Shown: positions 33,370-43,789, numbered from the stretch's first letter. The stretch is DNA of 64,000 nt from Gammaproteobacteria bacterium (GCA_018222405.1 JAAFAI010000007.1:1-64000), one strand, 5' to 3'. Notes: generated from the sequence alone by a model not told the origin. Program-made: numbers and translations.

Positions 33370-35868
33370 CTATCCCACTGCGTATGCTTCAAAAGCTTCT
33401 GCACTCAGCGGGCGGCTAAAGTAGTAACCCTGAAAATAGTCACAGCCCATCTCCCTGAGCATGTCTACCTGTTCCTTGCTTTCTGTACCTTCTGCGACCG
33501 TGAGCAGCTTCATGTGTTTACCTATTGCGATAATTGACCTGACCAGCTCTTTACTTTGCTGATGGTCGATATTGTCGATAAAGGACTTATCAATTTTGAG
33601 CACGTTTAGCGGTAAATCGCGCAGATAGGAGAGTGATGAGTAGCCGGTACCAAAATCATCCAGTGCTACCGAAATACCTATGTTCTGTAAGGTTTTTAGT
33701 TGCTCAATGGCTTTGTGGCTATCGAATAATAAACTCGATTCAGTCAGCTCAACTTCGATAAGCTGGGCCGGTATGTTGTAGTCAGTCCGTTGTGCCAGCA
33801 GGTAATGAATAAAATCACCTTCGGCAAATTGCGAGGCCGTTACATTGATAGATACCCGGTAAAGCGGCACGTTTCGCTGTTGCCAGTCGCGGATCTGGTC
33901 AAAAACGCGGCGTAACACCCATTTGCCTAACTCATGGATAAGGCCTGTTTCTTCGGCAATGGGTATAAAATGTGCCGGTGAGATAAAGCCTTTCAGCGGG
34001 TGGTGCCAGCGCAGCAACGCCTCACTGCCGGTCAGCCTGCCATAGGTATCCACCTTTGGCTGATAAACCATTGAGAGTTCATCGTTATTTTGTAACGCTC
34101 TGGACAAGTCTTCTTCCAGCTCACGGGCAGCATCCTTGATGGCCAGCATTTCAGGGGCGAACAGTGAGCACTGATTGCGGCCACGCTCTTTGGCTTGTTG
34201 CAGCGCGTGTTCGGCAGAGCTGATCACGTCAAAACGGTTTTCAATTTGTTCGGGGAACAATACGGCGCCGGCGCTGCATTGAACTGATATCTTACGCCGG
34301 CCAATGATAATTTCATCACTGACTATGGCTTTCAAAGCGGCCCAGTGAACATTCAGCAGCGCGGTGTAGTCGGCCTGAAGGTTGGTTAGCAGAATGGCAA
34401 AATCATCGCCGCCATTACGAGCTATAAAAACATCTGCAGAGCGATAGGCAGCAAATCGGTTGCCCAGTATGTGGATCACTTGATCGCCAATCTCGTAGCC
34501 GTACTTTCGGTTAATCTCACCAAAATGATCCAGATCGAGCAGTACTAACAAAACATTCTGCCGATGCCTGATGGCATCAAGGTAGGTAGCATTGAGCACC
34601 TCGAGTAAGCGGGCGCGATTAGGTAAATTCGACAGGTAATCGTAATAAGCCATGGAACGCAGTTTTTGTTCGAGTTGATCGCGCTGTAATTCTGATGCAG
34701 CCCGGGATGAGACGACCTGCAGGGCTTGTTGCAAGGCATTATCAATGCTATCGGGTCGTGACAAGAACATCATAATTAAGCCCGTATTCTCACGGGCGCT
34801 ATTTACAATGGGTATGCCGGTGTAGCTGGCAAAGGCTGGTGCCTCATTGGTTTCACGACCATTAAAGCTGGCGGCGGTGATGTGCTTCGCACTATGCATG
34901 CCCCGGTTTAACACCTCCTGACTGGGTGTGCCCTCAGTTTGATAAGTAAAGTTTGGCCATGGTTGCCCGTGTTTTAGTACAGCCCTGGTTTCTATCTTCG
35001 TCACATCGTCTGCATATACATCACCAACAAAAATGAATTCCGCCGGCGAGAGTTGATAAAGGGTTGCAATCATTTCGACGTGAAAATGATCGGCGTCGTC
35101 GCCTGCCGTGCTGGTAGCGAGGCGTCTGAGGGCAAGTTCGAACTCCCCCTGACGTTTAAGCTGAAGATCCAGCTCTCTGACATTGCGCCTGTATGAAACG
35201 CTGAGCATTAAGGCGAAAGCCAGAGATATCAGAGTAAAGGGCAGGCCACCGGTATAAAAAAGTGGGACACTGCTGCTGTCAATCTGATAACTCAAAAAGC
35301 TCGTGGCTACCGACAACCCCAGGCAAACGGTCAGAGCCAGTGAGGTAAAATTGTTTTGTTGCTTATAAAAACGTATAGCAAACATAAGCAGCACAATCGC
35401 CATAACAATAAAGCCAGCATGGAACAGGGAGAAAAACGTACTGGGTTCACCAACCAGCAGGGACATAGGTTCGCCAAATAAGTTATCAAACCTAACCAGT
35501 TGCGGATTGTTGCCATGCCTCAGAACGGCATCAGAAAAAGTGTTAAACAGAGAGAAAATGGCCGCGATGGTAGCAAAGGCCAGTACCATGAGGTTGGTAT
35601 AGCGGAATCTGCACCAGTGACCAAAGGTATAAATAATAAATGGCCAGCCGAGGATGATGATATTGGTATGCAGCCTGCTGAGAGTAATGGCTTCGGAAAC
35701 CGTTGCGGCCTGGTGAAACCGCCAGGACAAAACATGGTAAGCCACCAGCAGTAAATTAACGATGGCCAGCGAGTAGAAATGATGTTTTTTGTGCTGAATA
35801 CCGGAGAGTAGGATGAATAGAAAACAAACCAGGTTGAGTGTAATAACGGTCACAAAATATATTGTCAT
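33370..35868 (-). CDS. Membrane GGDEF/EAL cyclic-di-GMP protein
   Basis: An 832-residue inner-membrane protein of cyclic-di-GMP turnover. About seven N-terminal membrane helices (residues 1-230, MASE-like) are followed by a GAF-like region (about 240-400), a GGDEF domain and an EAL domain. The GGDEF active-site motif is GGDDF (RNGGDDFAILL), a conservative change that may lower or abolish cyclase activity. The EAL domain is intact: SEALLRWHHP, ALDDFGTGYSSLSYL and KIDKSFI are present. It is therefore more likely a phosphodiesterase, with the GGDEF part regulatory. It is monocistronic and converges on amtB. The signal sensed by the membrane part is unknown. Confidence 0.9.
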   Translation of the reverse strand: MTIYFVTVITLNLVCFLFILLSGIQHKKHHFYSLAIVNLLLVAYHVLSWRFHQAATVSEAITLSRLHTNIIILGWPFIIYTFGHWCRFRYTNLMVLAFATIAAIFSLFNTFSDAVLRHGNNPQLVRFDNLFGEPMSLLVGEPSTFFSLFHAGFIVMAIVLLMFAIRFYKQQNNFTSLALTVCLGLSVATSFLSYQIDSSSVPLFYTGGLPFTLISLAFALMLSVSYRRNVRELDLQLKRQGEFELALRRLATSTAGDDADHFHVEMIATLYQLSPAEFIFVGDVYADDVTKIETRAVLKHGQPWPNFTYQTEGTPSQEVLNRGMHSAKHITAASFNGRETNEAPAFASYTGIPIVNSARENTGLIMMFLSRPDSIDNALQQALQVVSSRAASELQRDQLEQKLRSMAYYDYLSNLPNRARLLEVLNATYLDAIRHRQNVLLVLLDLDHFGEINRKYGYEIGDQVIHILGNRFAAYRSADVFIARNGGDDFAILLTNLQADYTALLNVHWAALKAIVSDEIIIGRRKISVQCSAGAVLFPEQIENRFDVISSAEHALQQAKERGRNQCSLFAPEMLAIKDAARELEEDLSRALQNNDELSMVYQPKVDTYGRLTGSEALLRWHHPLKGFISPAHFIPIAEETGLIHELGKWVLRRVFDQIRDWQQRNVPLYRVSINVTASQFAEGDFIHYLLAQRTDYNIPAQLIEVELTESSLLFDSHKAIEQLKTLQNIGISVALDDFGTGYSSLSYLRDLPLNVLKIDKSFIDNIDHQQSKELVRSIIAIGKHMKLLTVAEGTESKEQVDMLREMGCDYFQGYYFSRPLSAEAFEAYAVG

Positions 35869-36137
35869 TAACTAGATCCTGTGCAGCGGCCATGAAACGG
35901 GGTAGATGGCCAGTGTCTGTTTCTTTCCTTTAAACAGTCAGTTGGGGTTAGGAAACGATAACTGGCTACTACCAAAGTTTAACAGGTGGTGGCAAATTTG
36001 CGTACAAAGTCGCTTGCGATGTGAGCAGTTTGGCCGAGTGAATCGCTTTATCCGTAACGATTGACCGTTAAAATCGATTGGTCGCTTTTTAGTCTTCAGG
36101 CGTAGCAATTTAGAAACTCATAATCAAAGGATAGAAC

Positions 36138-37640
36138 ATGGCTAAAGCACCCAAGCTTACCACCACCGCAGGCGCTCCGGTTTCGTCAAACTCCACTTCA
36201 AAAACGGCAGGCAGTCGTGGTCCGGTTCTGCTGGAGGATTATCAGCTAATCGAAAAGCTCGCCCATCAAAATCGCGAACGTATTCCAGAGCGGGCAGTAC
36301 ATGCAAAAGGGTGGGGATTGCAAGGCACGTTTACCGTTACCCATGACATCACTCAATACACCTGCGCCGATTTATTTTCTGAAATAGGCAAAAAAACCGA
36401 CGTGTTGAGCCGCTGGTCAACGGTAGCTGGCGAGTCCGGCGCAGCCGATACTGAACGCGATGTGCGTGGATTCAGCCTTAAGTTTTATACGGAAGAGGGT
36501 AATTGGGATATGGTGGGCAACAACACGCCTATTTTCTTTATCCGCGATGCCTTTAAATTTCCCGACTTTATTCGCACCCAGAAACGTCACCCCAAAACCA
36601 ACCTAAGAAGCCCGGAAGCGATGTTTGATTTCTGGGCTGCCCAACCCGAATCCGTGCATCAGGTGACAATCTTAATGTCTGACCGCGGTATTCCTAAAAA
36701 CCCGATGTACATGAATGGCTATGGTTCTCATACTTTTAGTATGTGGAATGCTAAGGGCGAGCGATTTTGGGTGAAGTTCCATTTTAAAACCCAGCAGGGT
36801 CATGAGCATTACACCAACGAAGAGTCAGAGCACATTATCGGCAAAACCCGGGAGTCATATCAGGAAGACCTCATCAACGCCATTGATGAGGGTAACTATC
36901 CCAAGTGGACGCTGTACATTCAGGTAATGCCTGAAGAAGAAGCCGGTAACCAGGCCTACAATCCCTTCGATTTAACCAAAGTCTGGCCGCACAAAGACTA
37001 TCCGTTGATTGAGGTAGGTGAACTGGAAATGCATACGGTACCGGAAAATTATTTTCAGATGATAGAAAATGCCGCCTACAGCCCTTCTAATGTGGTGCCA
37101 GGCATTGGGTTTAGTCCGGATAAAATGCTTCAGGCAAGAATCTTCTCTTATGCAGATGCGCACCGGTACAGACTCGGAACGCACTATGAAGCCCTGCCTG
37201 CTAATGCACCAAAGAACGCTAAGGTGAATCACTATCACAAAGATGGCGCCATGCGATTCTTTACCAATGATTTTGATAACCCGGATGCCTATTACGAACC
37301 TAATCAGCATAGCGGCCCACAAGCGCAGGTGGAAAACCCCGAACCACCGCTGCGTATCGACGGCGACGCCGACCGATACAATCAGGAGGAAGCAGATATT
37401 GATTACGTGCAGCCCAGAGCACTGTATGAAATGTTTTCCGACGAACAAAAGGCCCGCTTATGCAAAAATTACGCCGCGGCCATGGGACCATGCTCAGATG
37501 GGGTAAAAGAACGCTGGTATGCGGTACTGGAAAAGGTCCACCCGGACTATGCGGCAGGCGTTAGAGAAGCCGTTGAGTCACTGGATACCGATGTGAATAC
37601 GGTACCGGTAACCGAAGACACACCGCTGAAAGACAAATAA
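36138..37640 (+). CDS. katA: Catalase (small-subunit haem catalase, clade 3 type)
   Basis: Breaks down hydrogen peroxide in the cytoplasm. The 500-residue protein has no signal peptide. The catalytic His is in [14 protein letters not shown] (His about 55) and the catalytic Asn in the [11 protein letters not shown] region. The proximal haem-iron Tyr is in [15 protein letters not shown]. The short length and [20 protein letters not shown] place it with small-subunit catalases. It is monocistronic with its own terminator. Upstream there are two similar decamers (ACGATTGACC, TCGATTGGTC at about 36056-36083), but I cannot identify an OxyR site with confidence. Confidence 0.95.
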   Translation: MAKAPKLTTTAGAPVSSNSTSKTAGSRGPVLLEDYQLIEKLAHQNRERIPERAVHAKGWGLQGTFTVTHDITQYTCADLFSEIGKKTDVLSRWSTVAGESGAADTERDVRGFSLKFYTEEGNWDMVGNNTPIFFIRDAFKFPDFIRTQKRHPKTNLRSPEAMFDFWAAQPESVHQVTILMSDRGIPKNPMYMNGYGSHTFSMWNAKGERFWVKFHFKTQQGHEHYTNEESEHIIGKTRESYQEDLINAIDEGNYPKWTLYIQVMPEEEAGNQAYNPFDLTKVWPHKDYPLIEVGELEMHTVPENYFQMIENAAYSPSNVVPGIGFSPDKMLQARIFSYADAHRYRLGTHYEALPANAPKNAKVNHYHKDGAMRFFTNDFDNPDAYYEPNQHSGPQAQVENPEPPLRIDGDADRYNQEEADIDYVQPRALYEMFSDEQKARLCKNYAAAMGPCSDGVKERWYAVLEKVHPDYAAGVREAVESLDTDVNTVPVTEDTPLKDK

Positions 37641-37659
37641 GTTAGCTAAATGCAAAAAC

Positions 37660-37694
37660 GCCCGGTTCACTTCATGAGTTGTACCGGGCTTTTT
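37660..37694. terminator. Bidirectional terminator after katA
   Basis: Stem GCCCGGT/ACCGGGC (37660-37666, 37683-37689) with T-runs on both strands, between two converging genes. Confidence 0.85.
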
Positions 37695-37707
37695 AATGTC
37701 TTACGTC

Positions 37708-38577
37708 TTAAGCGGTTTGCCGCATTTCTTCAGCAACTTCCGGTTGTTCCTCGCAGGGCTGTTCAATGAAAAACTCTTCCAACTCTTCCTCTGAAGCTAT
37801 GCGGGTAACCCGGATCCCGGCTTGTTCATAATCCGCATTCACATAGCCAAGCTCAGCAAACTTCTCGAAATAGTCGCAGAAGGGATAACAACTCCACTTT
37901 TGTTTAAACAGCTCCGCGTTGGCAACGAGATCGCACAGGTGGTTAAGCGGCGGATTAAAATGCATATGAAATTGTTTAAAGACGTGGCGGCCGGTATTCA
38001 CTAATGTAAGGCCGGCCTGACTGCAACGCATGGCAAAATCCACATCGCTGAAGCCATAGCCATCGTAGTCGGTATCAAAGCCACCGAGACGCTCAAAATC
38101 ATCGCTGGTGATAGCAAATGCTGTGGCATCAAAATGAACAAAAGGAAGTTCTTTTGGCGCCTGAACGGGTATTGTTGCCAGGTCTTGTAACACACTTTCA
38201 GAGACTTCCTCGGCTTTACACGGCAGGTCAGTGATGTTTGCGGTGGTCACTTTGCCGTTTACCAATGGCGCTGTCATTTCCTGCAGCAGCGTTGCCGGAC
38301 ATATACAGTCTACATCCAGGTAGATAATCTTTGCGGTGGTACAGGCTTCAAAGCCACGATTACGGGCTTTGGCTATGGGTAACTCTGAATGCGTGGTGAA
38401 ACAATGCTGAATGTCAAAGTGCTCACTGCTTAATAGCGACTCGTCACTGGGCGAGGTCATCCATACAATCACCACCTCTTTGGGGATAACTGAAGAACGC
38501 TCAATACTGCTTAGCAAATTAGATAACTGCTGGGTGCGATGCTTCACAATAGTAACGATACTAAATTCTGTGCTCAT
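37708..38577 (-). CDS. Glycosyltransferase, GT-A fold (family 2 / 7C-like)
   Basis: A GT-A type transferase. It opens with EFSIVTIVKHRTQQLSNLL, then the metal-binding motif in IIYLDVDCICP (DxD). The later segment GGFDTDYDGYGFSDVDFAMR resembles the galactosyltransferase C-terminal domain (Glyco_transf_7C). There is no membrane segment, so it acts in the cytoplasm, with an acidic C-terminal tail (EEELEEFFIEQPCEEQPE). It stands alone, away from the lipopolysaccharide cluster. Its substrate is unknown; capsule, exopolysaccharide or protein glycosylation are possible. Confidence 0.8.
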   Translation of the reverse strand: MSTEFSIVTIVKHRTQQLSNLLSSIERSSVIPKEVVIVWMTSPSDESLLSSEHFDIQHCFTTHSELPIAKARNRGFEACTTAKIIYLDVDCICPATLLQEMTAPLVNGKVTTANITDLPCKAEEVSESVLQDLATIPVQAPKELPFVHFDATAFAITSDDFERLGGFDTDYDGYGFSDVDFAMRCSQAGLTLVNTGRHVFKQFHMHFNPPLNHLCDLVANAELFKQKWSCYPFCDYFEKFAELGYVNADYEQAGIRVTRIASEEELEEFFIEQPCEEQPEVAEEMRQTA

Positions 38578-38887
38578 GGTACTGACTCTCTGCGGTTGGA
38601 TGTCTCACAAGACAAATTGAAAAAATGGTCCACTGGTACTGCAAGCGAGGGGACAGATGATTAGTTCATAGCAACTCAATTCATTATTACCAACAGCATT
38701 GCAAACATGATTCCAATTCGTCTGCGCCCGCTGATGGTTGCGCAGCCCGCGTATTTAAAGGTGTTTGGTTTTTCAGCAAAAAGTGAAGGATTGTAATAAT
38801 ATGTTATCTTAGGCAAAGCATTCACGCCGGGCTGGTAATTCTTACAGACAGCCAGACACTCACAGTAACAAGGGTAACGTAATAATA
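38578..38887. other. Divergent upstream region, one hairpin
   Basis: A 310-base gap between the glycosyltransferase and ggt. A CTGCGC/GCGCAG hairpin is at 38722-38745 and a TGTCT-caca-AGACA dyad lies near 38606. No confident promoter was identified. Confidence 0.4.
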
Positions 38888-40600
38888 ATGATGTTGAGTT
38901 TAGTAAAAGGCACGGGGATTAAGCTGACTTGTGTGGTTATGGGACTGGCGATATCTGTTTCTGCCATTGCTTATGACAGAATTACCGGTAAACCTTTTGC
39001 CAGTCGCTCCGAAGTGATTGCCCGGGAAGGGATGGTGGCGACCAGCCAGCCGCTGGCAACCCAGGTAGGTCTGGATATTCTTAAGCAAGGCGGCAGCGCC
39101 ATAGACGCAGCCATTGCAGCAAACGCCATGCTGGGTTTAGTAGAGCCTACGGGGAGCGGTATTGGTGGCGATCTGTTTGCTATTGTCTGGGATGCCGAGA
39201 GTAAACAGCTATACGGGCTGAATGCGTCAGGACGGTCGCCCAAATCGCTGACTACTGAGATATTTTCCGCCGCTGGGCTAACTAAGATTCCATCCTTCGG
39301 GCCGTTGCCGGTATCCGTTCCCGGAGCCGTAGACGGTTGGTTTGAACTGCATAATCGCTTTGGCCGCTTACCCATGACGTCACTACTGTCGCCGGCAATT
39401 CGTTACGCTCGCAACGGCTTCCCTGTAAGTGAGCTGGTAGCTTATTACTGGCAAATGAATGTAGACCGAATCGGTCATTACCCGGGATTTGCAACCACTT
39501 TCATGCCCGGTGGAAAAGTGCCGCAAAAGGGCGATATGTTTAAGAATCCGGGGCTGGCTGCGACCTACGAAAAAATTGCTACCGGCGGCCGTGATGCATT
39601 TTATAAAGGCGATATTGCCCGGGTGATTGCGGCTTATATGAAAGAGCAGGGCGGGTATTTGAGTTATGAAGACCTGGCTGCTCACACCTCTGACTGGGTG
39701 ACGCCGGTATCGGCTAATTATCGTGGCTACGATGTCTGGGAGTTACCGCCTAACGGTCAGGGCATTGCGGCGCTGCAGATCCTCAATATTCTGGAACAGT
39801 ACGACATTGAAGGCATGGGATGGGATTCTGCCGATTATATTCACACCTTTGTTGAAGCAAAAAAACTGGCCTTTGAGGACCGCGCTAAGTACTACGCCGA
39901 TCCGGCATTTAATGATATCCCGGTAGCACCGCTGATCAGTAAAGAATATGCCCGGGAGCGACGTAAACTTATCGATCCGCTAAAGGCGGCAAACCGCTAT
40001 GATGCCGGGGTTATCGACGGCGACACTGTATATCTGACTGTTGCCGACAGCCGCGGCAATTTGGTGTCGTTAATTCAGAGTAACTATCGCGGCATGGGCT
40101 CCGGCATGACCCCGCCAGGTCTCGGCTTTATTCTGCAAAACAGAGGTGAGCTATTTACTCTGGAGCCCGGTCACAGTAACGAATATAAGCCGGGTAAACG
40201 CCCCTTTCATACCATTATTCCGGCCATGGTCACGCGCAACAATAAACCCTGGTTAAGCTTTGGCGTTATGGGGGGGGCCACGCAACCCCAGATGCATGCG
40301 CAAATAATCGTCAATCTTATTGATTTTGGTATGAATTTGCAGGAGGCTGGTGATGCGCCCCGGTTTATCCACAGTGGCTCAAGCAGTCCTACCGGTGCCT
40401 TAATGAAAGACGGTGGCTCAATTAGTCTGGAACGCGGTTTTTCGCTGAGCACCGAAAGGGAATTGCTGGAAAGAGGTCACAAACTGGAAAATAAACTGGG
40501 GATTTATGGTGGCTATCAAGCGATTATGTATGATGCCGATAAGCAGATATACTATGGCGCATCAGAAAGCCGCAAAGATGGTCAGGCTGCCGGATATTAA
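38888..40600 (+). CDS. ggt: Gamma-glutamyltransferase
   Basis: Periplasmic N-terminal-nucleophile hydrolase that removes or transfers the gamma-glutamyl group of glutathione and similar peptides. A signal peptide covers about residues 1-29. The precursor is cut into large and small subunits before the catalytic Thr, here Thr about 380 in DGDTVYLTVADSRGNL. The conserved substrate segment GMGSGMTPPGLGFILQN and the C-terminal GGATQPQMHAQIIVN are present. GSAIDAAIAANAMLGLVEPT and SGIGGDLFAIVW are family blocks in the large subunit. The length of 570 residues is normal. It is 42 bases before the DyP peroxidase gene on the same strand, so the two may be cotranscribed. Confidence 0.93.
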   Translation: MMLSLVKGTGIKLTCVVMGLAISVSAIAYDRITGKPFASRSEVIAREGMVATSQPLATQVGLDILKQGGSAIDAAIAANAMLGLVEPTGSGIGGDLFAIVWDAESKQLYGLNASGRSPKSLTTEIFSAAGLTKIPSFGPLPVSVPGAVDGWFELHNRFGRLPMTSLLSPAIRYARNGFPVSELVAYYWQMNVDRIGHYPGFATTFMPGGKVPQKGDMFKNPGLAATYEKIATGGRDAFYKGDIARVIAAYMKEQGGYLSYEDLAAHTSDWVTPVSANYRGYDVWELPPNGQGIAALQILNILEQYDIEGMGWDSADYIHTFVEAKKLAFEDRAKYYADPAFNDIPVAPLISKEYARERRKLIDPLKAANRYDAGVIDGDTVYLTVADSRGNLVSLIQSNYRGMGSGMTPPGLGFILQNRGELFTLEPGHSNEYKPGKRPFHTIIPAMVTRNNKPWLSFGVMGGATQPQMHAQIIVNLIDFGMNLQEAGDAPRFIHSGSSSPTGALMKDGGSISLERGFSLSTERELLERGHKLENKLGIYGGYQAIMYDADKQIYYGASESRKDGQAAGY

Positions 40601-40642
40601 ATAACAACACCGGTCGATAACGATAAAAATAACGGGAAGACT

Positions 40643-41560
40643 ATGTCGCAACCACAAAAAGGTATTTGTGCTGAACCCAATCTGCATGCGCAGTACTTGT
40701 TGTTCAATGTGATTGACGACGATTCACAGGCAGTCCGGGCCAAGCTGGGCCGGGCACTGGAAGTGATTGATCATTACGATAATGAACACTATGAAGCCAT
40801 GGTGTCAGGGGTTATTGCCGTGGGCAGTAATTACTGGAGTGAACTGTATCCGGGTCCTATCCCCGTTGAACTGACGCCGTTTCCTGATATGCAAAGTGAA
40901 GACCGTGTTGCACCCTCCACGCCCTGCGATCTGTTTATTCAAATCCGCGCTGATCGCATCGATATTTGCTATGCCATTGGCCTGGAGATCATGGAGCTAA
41001 TGCGGATCCACGTAGAGCTGGTGGAACAGATACAGGGTTTCCGCTATCTGGATGGTCGCGATCTCAATGGCTATTTGTATGCCCAGGACAATCCCCGGGG
41101 CCTGCAGCGAGCCAAAGTTGCCGTTATCGAAGACGATGACAACGGCTTTGCTGGTGGCAGCTATGTGCATGTACAGCGCTTCAGGCACGATTTACGCCGT
41201 TGGTTGAGCCTGTCTGAACGCCAGCAGGAACAGATCATGGGCACTACCAAAGAGCATAACCTACCCAGTGTAGAGTGTAATCCATCCTCTCATAGCGTCA
41301 GGGCCAGTATTATTGCTACAGAGCAGGGTAAGGCGGACTTGCTCAAGCAGGGCATGCCTTACGGCGATATGACATCGCAAGGTATGTTTTCGGTTATCTG
41401 TGCGGCCAGCTCACAACCCTTTAAACGTATGTTACATAGTCAGATATACGGCAGTGGCGACGGCGAGTACGATCGCTGGCTGGACTATACCGCTGCTGAG
41501 ACAGGCTGCGCTTTTTTTGCACCGTCCATCGCGTTTATTAAAGCCCAGGCCAAGCTCTGA
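40643..41560 (+). CDS. DyP-type haem peroxidase (YfeX-like)
   Basis: A dye-decolourising peroxidase of the short cytoplasmic type (305 residues, no Tat signal). It uses hydrogen peroxide to oxidise various substrates, and relatives act on porphyrins. The GxxDG signature appears as GFRYLDGRDLNGYLYAQDNP, and its Asp is the distal acid. SSHSVRASIIA carries the likely proximal haem His. The C-terminal AAETGCAFFAPSIAFI is family-like. The gene lies between ggt and a NhaR-like regulator gene, all on one strand with gaps of 42 and 15 bases, so the three may form one transcript. No encapsulin gene is present. Confidence 0.88.
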   Translation: MSQPQKGICAEPNLHAQYLLFNVIDDDSQAVRAKLGRALEVIDHYDNEHYEAMVSGVIAVGSNYWSELYPGPIPVELTPFPDMQSEDRVAPSTPCDLFIQIRADRIDICYAIGLEIMELMRIHVELVEQIQGFRYLDGRDLNGYLYAQDNPRGLQRAKVAVIEDDDNGFAGGSYVHVQRFRHDLRRWLSLSERQQEQIMGTTKEHNLPSVECNPSSHSVRASIIATEQGKADLLKQGMPYGDMTSQGMFSVICAASSQPFKRMLHSQIYGSGDGEYDRWLDYTAAETGCAFFAPSIAFIKAQAKL

Positions 41561-41575
41561 TCACACCATCTGCTC

Positions 41576-42454
41576 ATGACGCCAATTAACTACAATCAGC
41601 TGTATTACTTTTACATGGTGGCCGAGCACGGCTCTATTGCCCGGGTTAGCGAATTACTGCATATCACACCGCAAACTATCAGTGGCCAGATAAGTGCGTT
41701 GGAAGACACTATTGGCGCATCGTTATTCACCCGCCAATCCAGGCGGTTGATACCTACGGAGCTGGGGATACTGGTGCAGGGCTATGCGGCAGATATTTTT
41801 CAGCTCGGAGAAGAACTCAAGTCGGTGCTTAATCAGCAGCACAACCAGTGGCAGAGTTTTACCGTGGGGATCACCGATGTGCTGCCCAAAACTCTGGTTT
41901 ACGAGATGCTTAAGCCGGTCCTCCAGTTACCGGTGAAACTGGTGTGCCGGGAAGGAGAACTGACCTCGTTGCTCGGCGAGCTGGCGGTTAACCGTCTGGA
42001 TATGGTGTTATCCGATCAGCCTATTCAAACTGGTAGTCACATTAAGGCATACAGCCACTTGATCACTGAGTCGCCCATGGCTGTGTATGCGGCTGCCGAT
42101 AAATACGACATACTCAGTCAGGATTTCCCCCGTTCACTGCATAACGCCCCTTTTCTGCTGCAAGGCAAAAAGTCGTTAATTCGACAACAGTTGTTAGGCT
42201 GGTTCAGCACCCAGGATATTCAGCCTGATATCACGGCAGAATTTGACGACAGTGCGTTGATGCTGGCTTTTGCCCAGGAAGGGTTGGGGGCTTTCTCAGC
42301 CCCATTATTATTGGCGCCTCAGCTGGAAAAGCAATTTGCTCTGCTCAAAGTAGGCGTGATCAACCGTGTTACCGAGCAGCTCTACGCGATTTCTCCGGAG
42401 CGTAAACTCACTCATCCTGCCGTTCTGCAACTGGTAAAAGCCCTGCGTAGCTGA
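41576..42454 (+). CDS. LysR-family regulator, NhaR-like
   Basis: A LysR-type transcription factor. The N-terminal helix-turn-helix is NYNQLYYFYMVAEHGSIARVSELLHITPQTISGQISALE (given as positions 4-42), with the NhaR-specific NYNxLYYF and HxTPQTISGQ motifs. The effector domain follows. NhaR activates nhaA in response to Na+ in enterobacteria. Here no nhaA is adjacent; the Na+/H+ antiporter gene in this window is 32 kb away. It follows the DyP peroxidase gene by 15 bases, which suggests a regulon other than, or in addition to, sodium. Target unknown. Confidence 0.85.
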   Translation: MTPINYNQLYYFYMVAEHGSIARVSELLHITPQTISGQISALEDTIGASLFTRQSRRLIPTELGILVQGYAADIFQLGEELKSVLNQQHNQWQSFTVGITDVLPKTLVYEMLKPVLQLPVKLVCREGELTSLLGELAVNRLDMVLSDQPIQTGSHIKAYSHLITESPMAVYAAADKYDILSQDFPRSLHNAPFLLQGKKSLIRQQLLGWFSTQDIQPDITAEFDDSALMLAFAQEGLGAFSAPLLLAPQLEKQFALLKVGVINRVTEQLYAISPERKLTHPAVLQLVKALRS

Positions 42455-42584
42455 AACCGGCATCTAATAATTTTTGATCAGGAATTACCTGACTAAATGT
42501 AAGTTATATACGATTTTAACTTACAGTGAATGACCTTATATAATGCACTGTGTTAATTTTCGTTTCTTGTTTAGCGAGGCTTTT

Positions 42585-43463
42585 ATGAAACGTGTAGTGC
42601 TGTTTTTGATCACAAACCTGGCCGTGGTACTGGTACTCGGGATTGTGCTCAGTGTGGTATTTGCCGTGCTGGGTATTAACAGCCAGAGTATGAGCGGCTT
42701 ACTGATATTTGCTGCTGTATTTGGTTTTGGTGGTTCGTTTATTTCACTGTTAATGTCGAAGTGGCTGGCAAAGCGCTCAACCGGCGCTGTTGTTATAGAA
42801 CGGCCGCGAAATGCGACTGAGCAATGGCTGTTGGAGACCGTAAAACGCCAGGCCCAGAAAGCTGGTATCGGCATGCCGGAAGTGGCGGTTTATGATTCGC
42901 CGGAAATCAATGCCTTTGCCACGGGTGCCAATCGCAATAACGCGTTGGTTGCAGTGTCGACAGGCTTACTTCACAACATGACGCAGGAAGAAGCTGAGGC
43001 TGTGCTGGCCCACGAGGTATCGCACGTGGCCAACGGCGATATGATTACCCTGGCGCTTATTCAGGGGGTGGTAAACACCTTCGTGATTTTCCTGGCTCGC
43101 GTGGTTGCAGGCTTAATCAGCAATCTGATGCAAAACGATGAGGATGGTGAGGTAGTAGGCGGTTTCGCTTATATGTTCACGGTTATTATTCTGGAAGTGA
43201 TCTTTGGTGCACTGGCCAGTGTGGTGGTGTTCTGGTTCTCTCGTCAGCGTGAGTTTCGTGCCGATGCGGGCTCCGCTTCATTAGTGGGTAAGCAAAAAAT
43301 GATAGCTGCACTGGAGCGACTCAAGTCTAACCGGGAAAGCGAGCTGGAAGGTATGATGATGGCATTCGGTATTGCTGGTAAACGTAGCTTCTCAGAATTG
43401 TTTATGAGTCACCCGCCGCTGGAACAGCGGATCCAGGCGCTACGCTCTAATGAGCATGTTTGA
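42585..43463 (+). CDS. htpX: Membrane zinc protease HtpX
   Basis: M48-family zinc metalloprotease of the inner membrane that degrades damaged membrane proteins together with FtsH. Starting at ATG 42585 (after AGCGAGGC) gives 292 residues, like E. coli HtpX. There are two N-terminal membrane helices (residues 4-30, 38-57), the zinc site HEVSH at 143-147, and two further hydrophobic segments. The third ligand Glu is in [27 protein letters not shown] is the conserved C-terminus. It stands alone with a strong terminator. In enterobacteria it is a Cpx/heat-shock target; no such site was identified here. Confidence 0.95.
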   Translation: MKRVVLFLITNLAVVLVLGIVLSVVFAVLGINSQSMSGLLIFAAVFGFGGSFISLLMSKWLAKRSTGAVVIERPRNATEQWLLETVKRQAQKAGIGMPEVAVYDSPEINAFATGANRNNALVAVSTGLLHNMTQEEAEAVLAHEVSHVANGDMITLALIQGVVNTFVIFLARVVAGLISNLMQNDEDGEVVGGFAYMFTVIILEVIFGALASVVVFWFSRQREFRADAGSASLVGKQKMIAALERLKSNRESELEGMMMAFGIAGKRSFSELFMSHPPLEQRIQALRSNEHV

Positions 43464-43507
43464 TTAGTCACCCAACCATCGCTACCCGGTGATGGTTGAA
43501 TGCTTTG

Positions 43508-43543
43508 GCCGGACGGGCTTCCACTTCCCGTCTGGCTTTTTTA
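43508..43543 (+). terminator. Terminator after htpX
   Basis: Stem GCCGGACGGG/CCCGTCTGGC (one G-T pair) followed by a T-run. Confidence 0.88.
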
Positions 43544-43563
43544 TTTGGTTTGGCAAAAACAGC

Positions 43564-43773
43564 TTATTTTGCGGTAGCCTGATCAGGTTTATTAAGCAGG
43601 TAGATAAGATACACAATCGCCACAATCGGCACGAATACAGAAATACCCAGAGACAGCGCGGTCAGTATGGGTTTGTCTGTCTTGCGTTTACCTAAAATAA
43701 ACCCCACCACGGTCATGATGATAGCCACGGGGATTAGCCATTGAAAAATAGTCTGTATATCGTAATTACTCAC
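43564..43773 (-). CDS. Small two-helix membrane protein, unknown function
   Basis: A 69-residue protein with two membrane helices (QWLIPVAIIMTVVGFILG and LSLGISVFVPIVAIVYLIYL) joined by a basic loop KRKTDKP, so both ends probably face the periplasm. I do not recognise a family. It starts 16 bases after the cyclase stop on the same strand, so it is likely expressed with the cyclase and may be a partner of it. That is inference from position. Confidence 0.65.
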   Translation of the reverse strand: MSNYDIQTIFQWLIPVAIIMTVVGFILGKRKTDKPILTALSLGISVFVPIVAIVYLIYLLNKPDQATAK

Positions 43774-43789
43774 TTCGGCTTCCTGTTGG

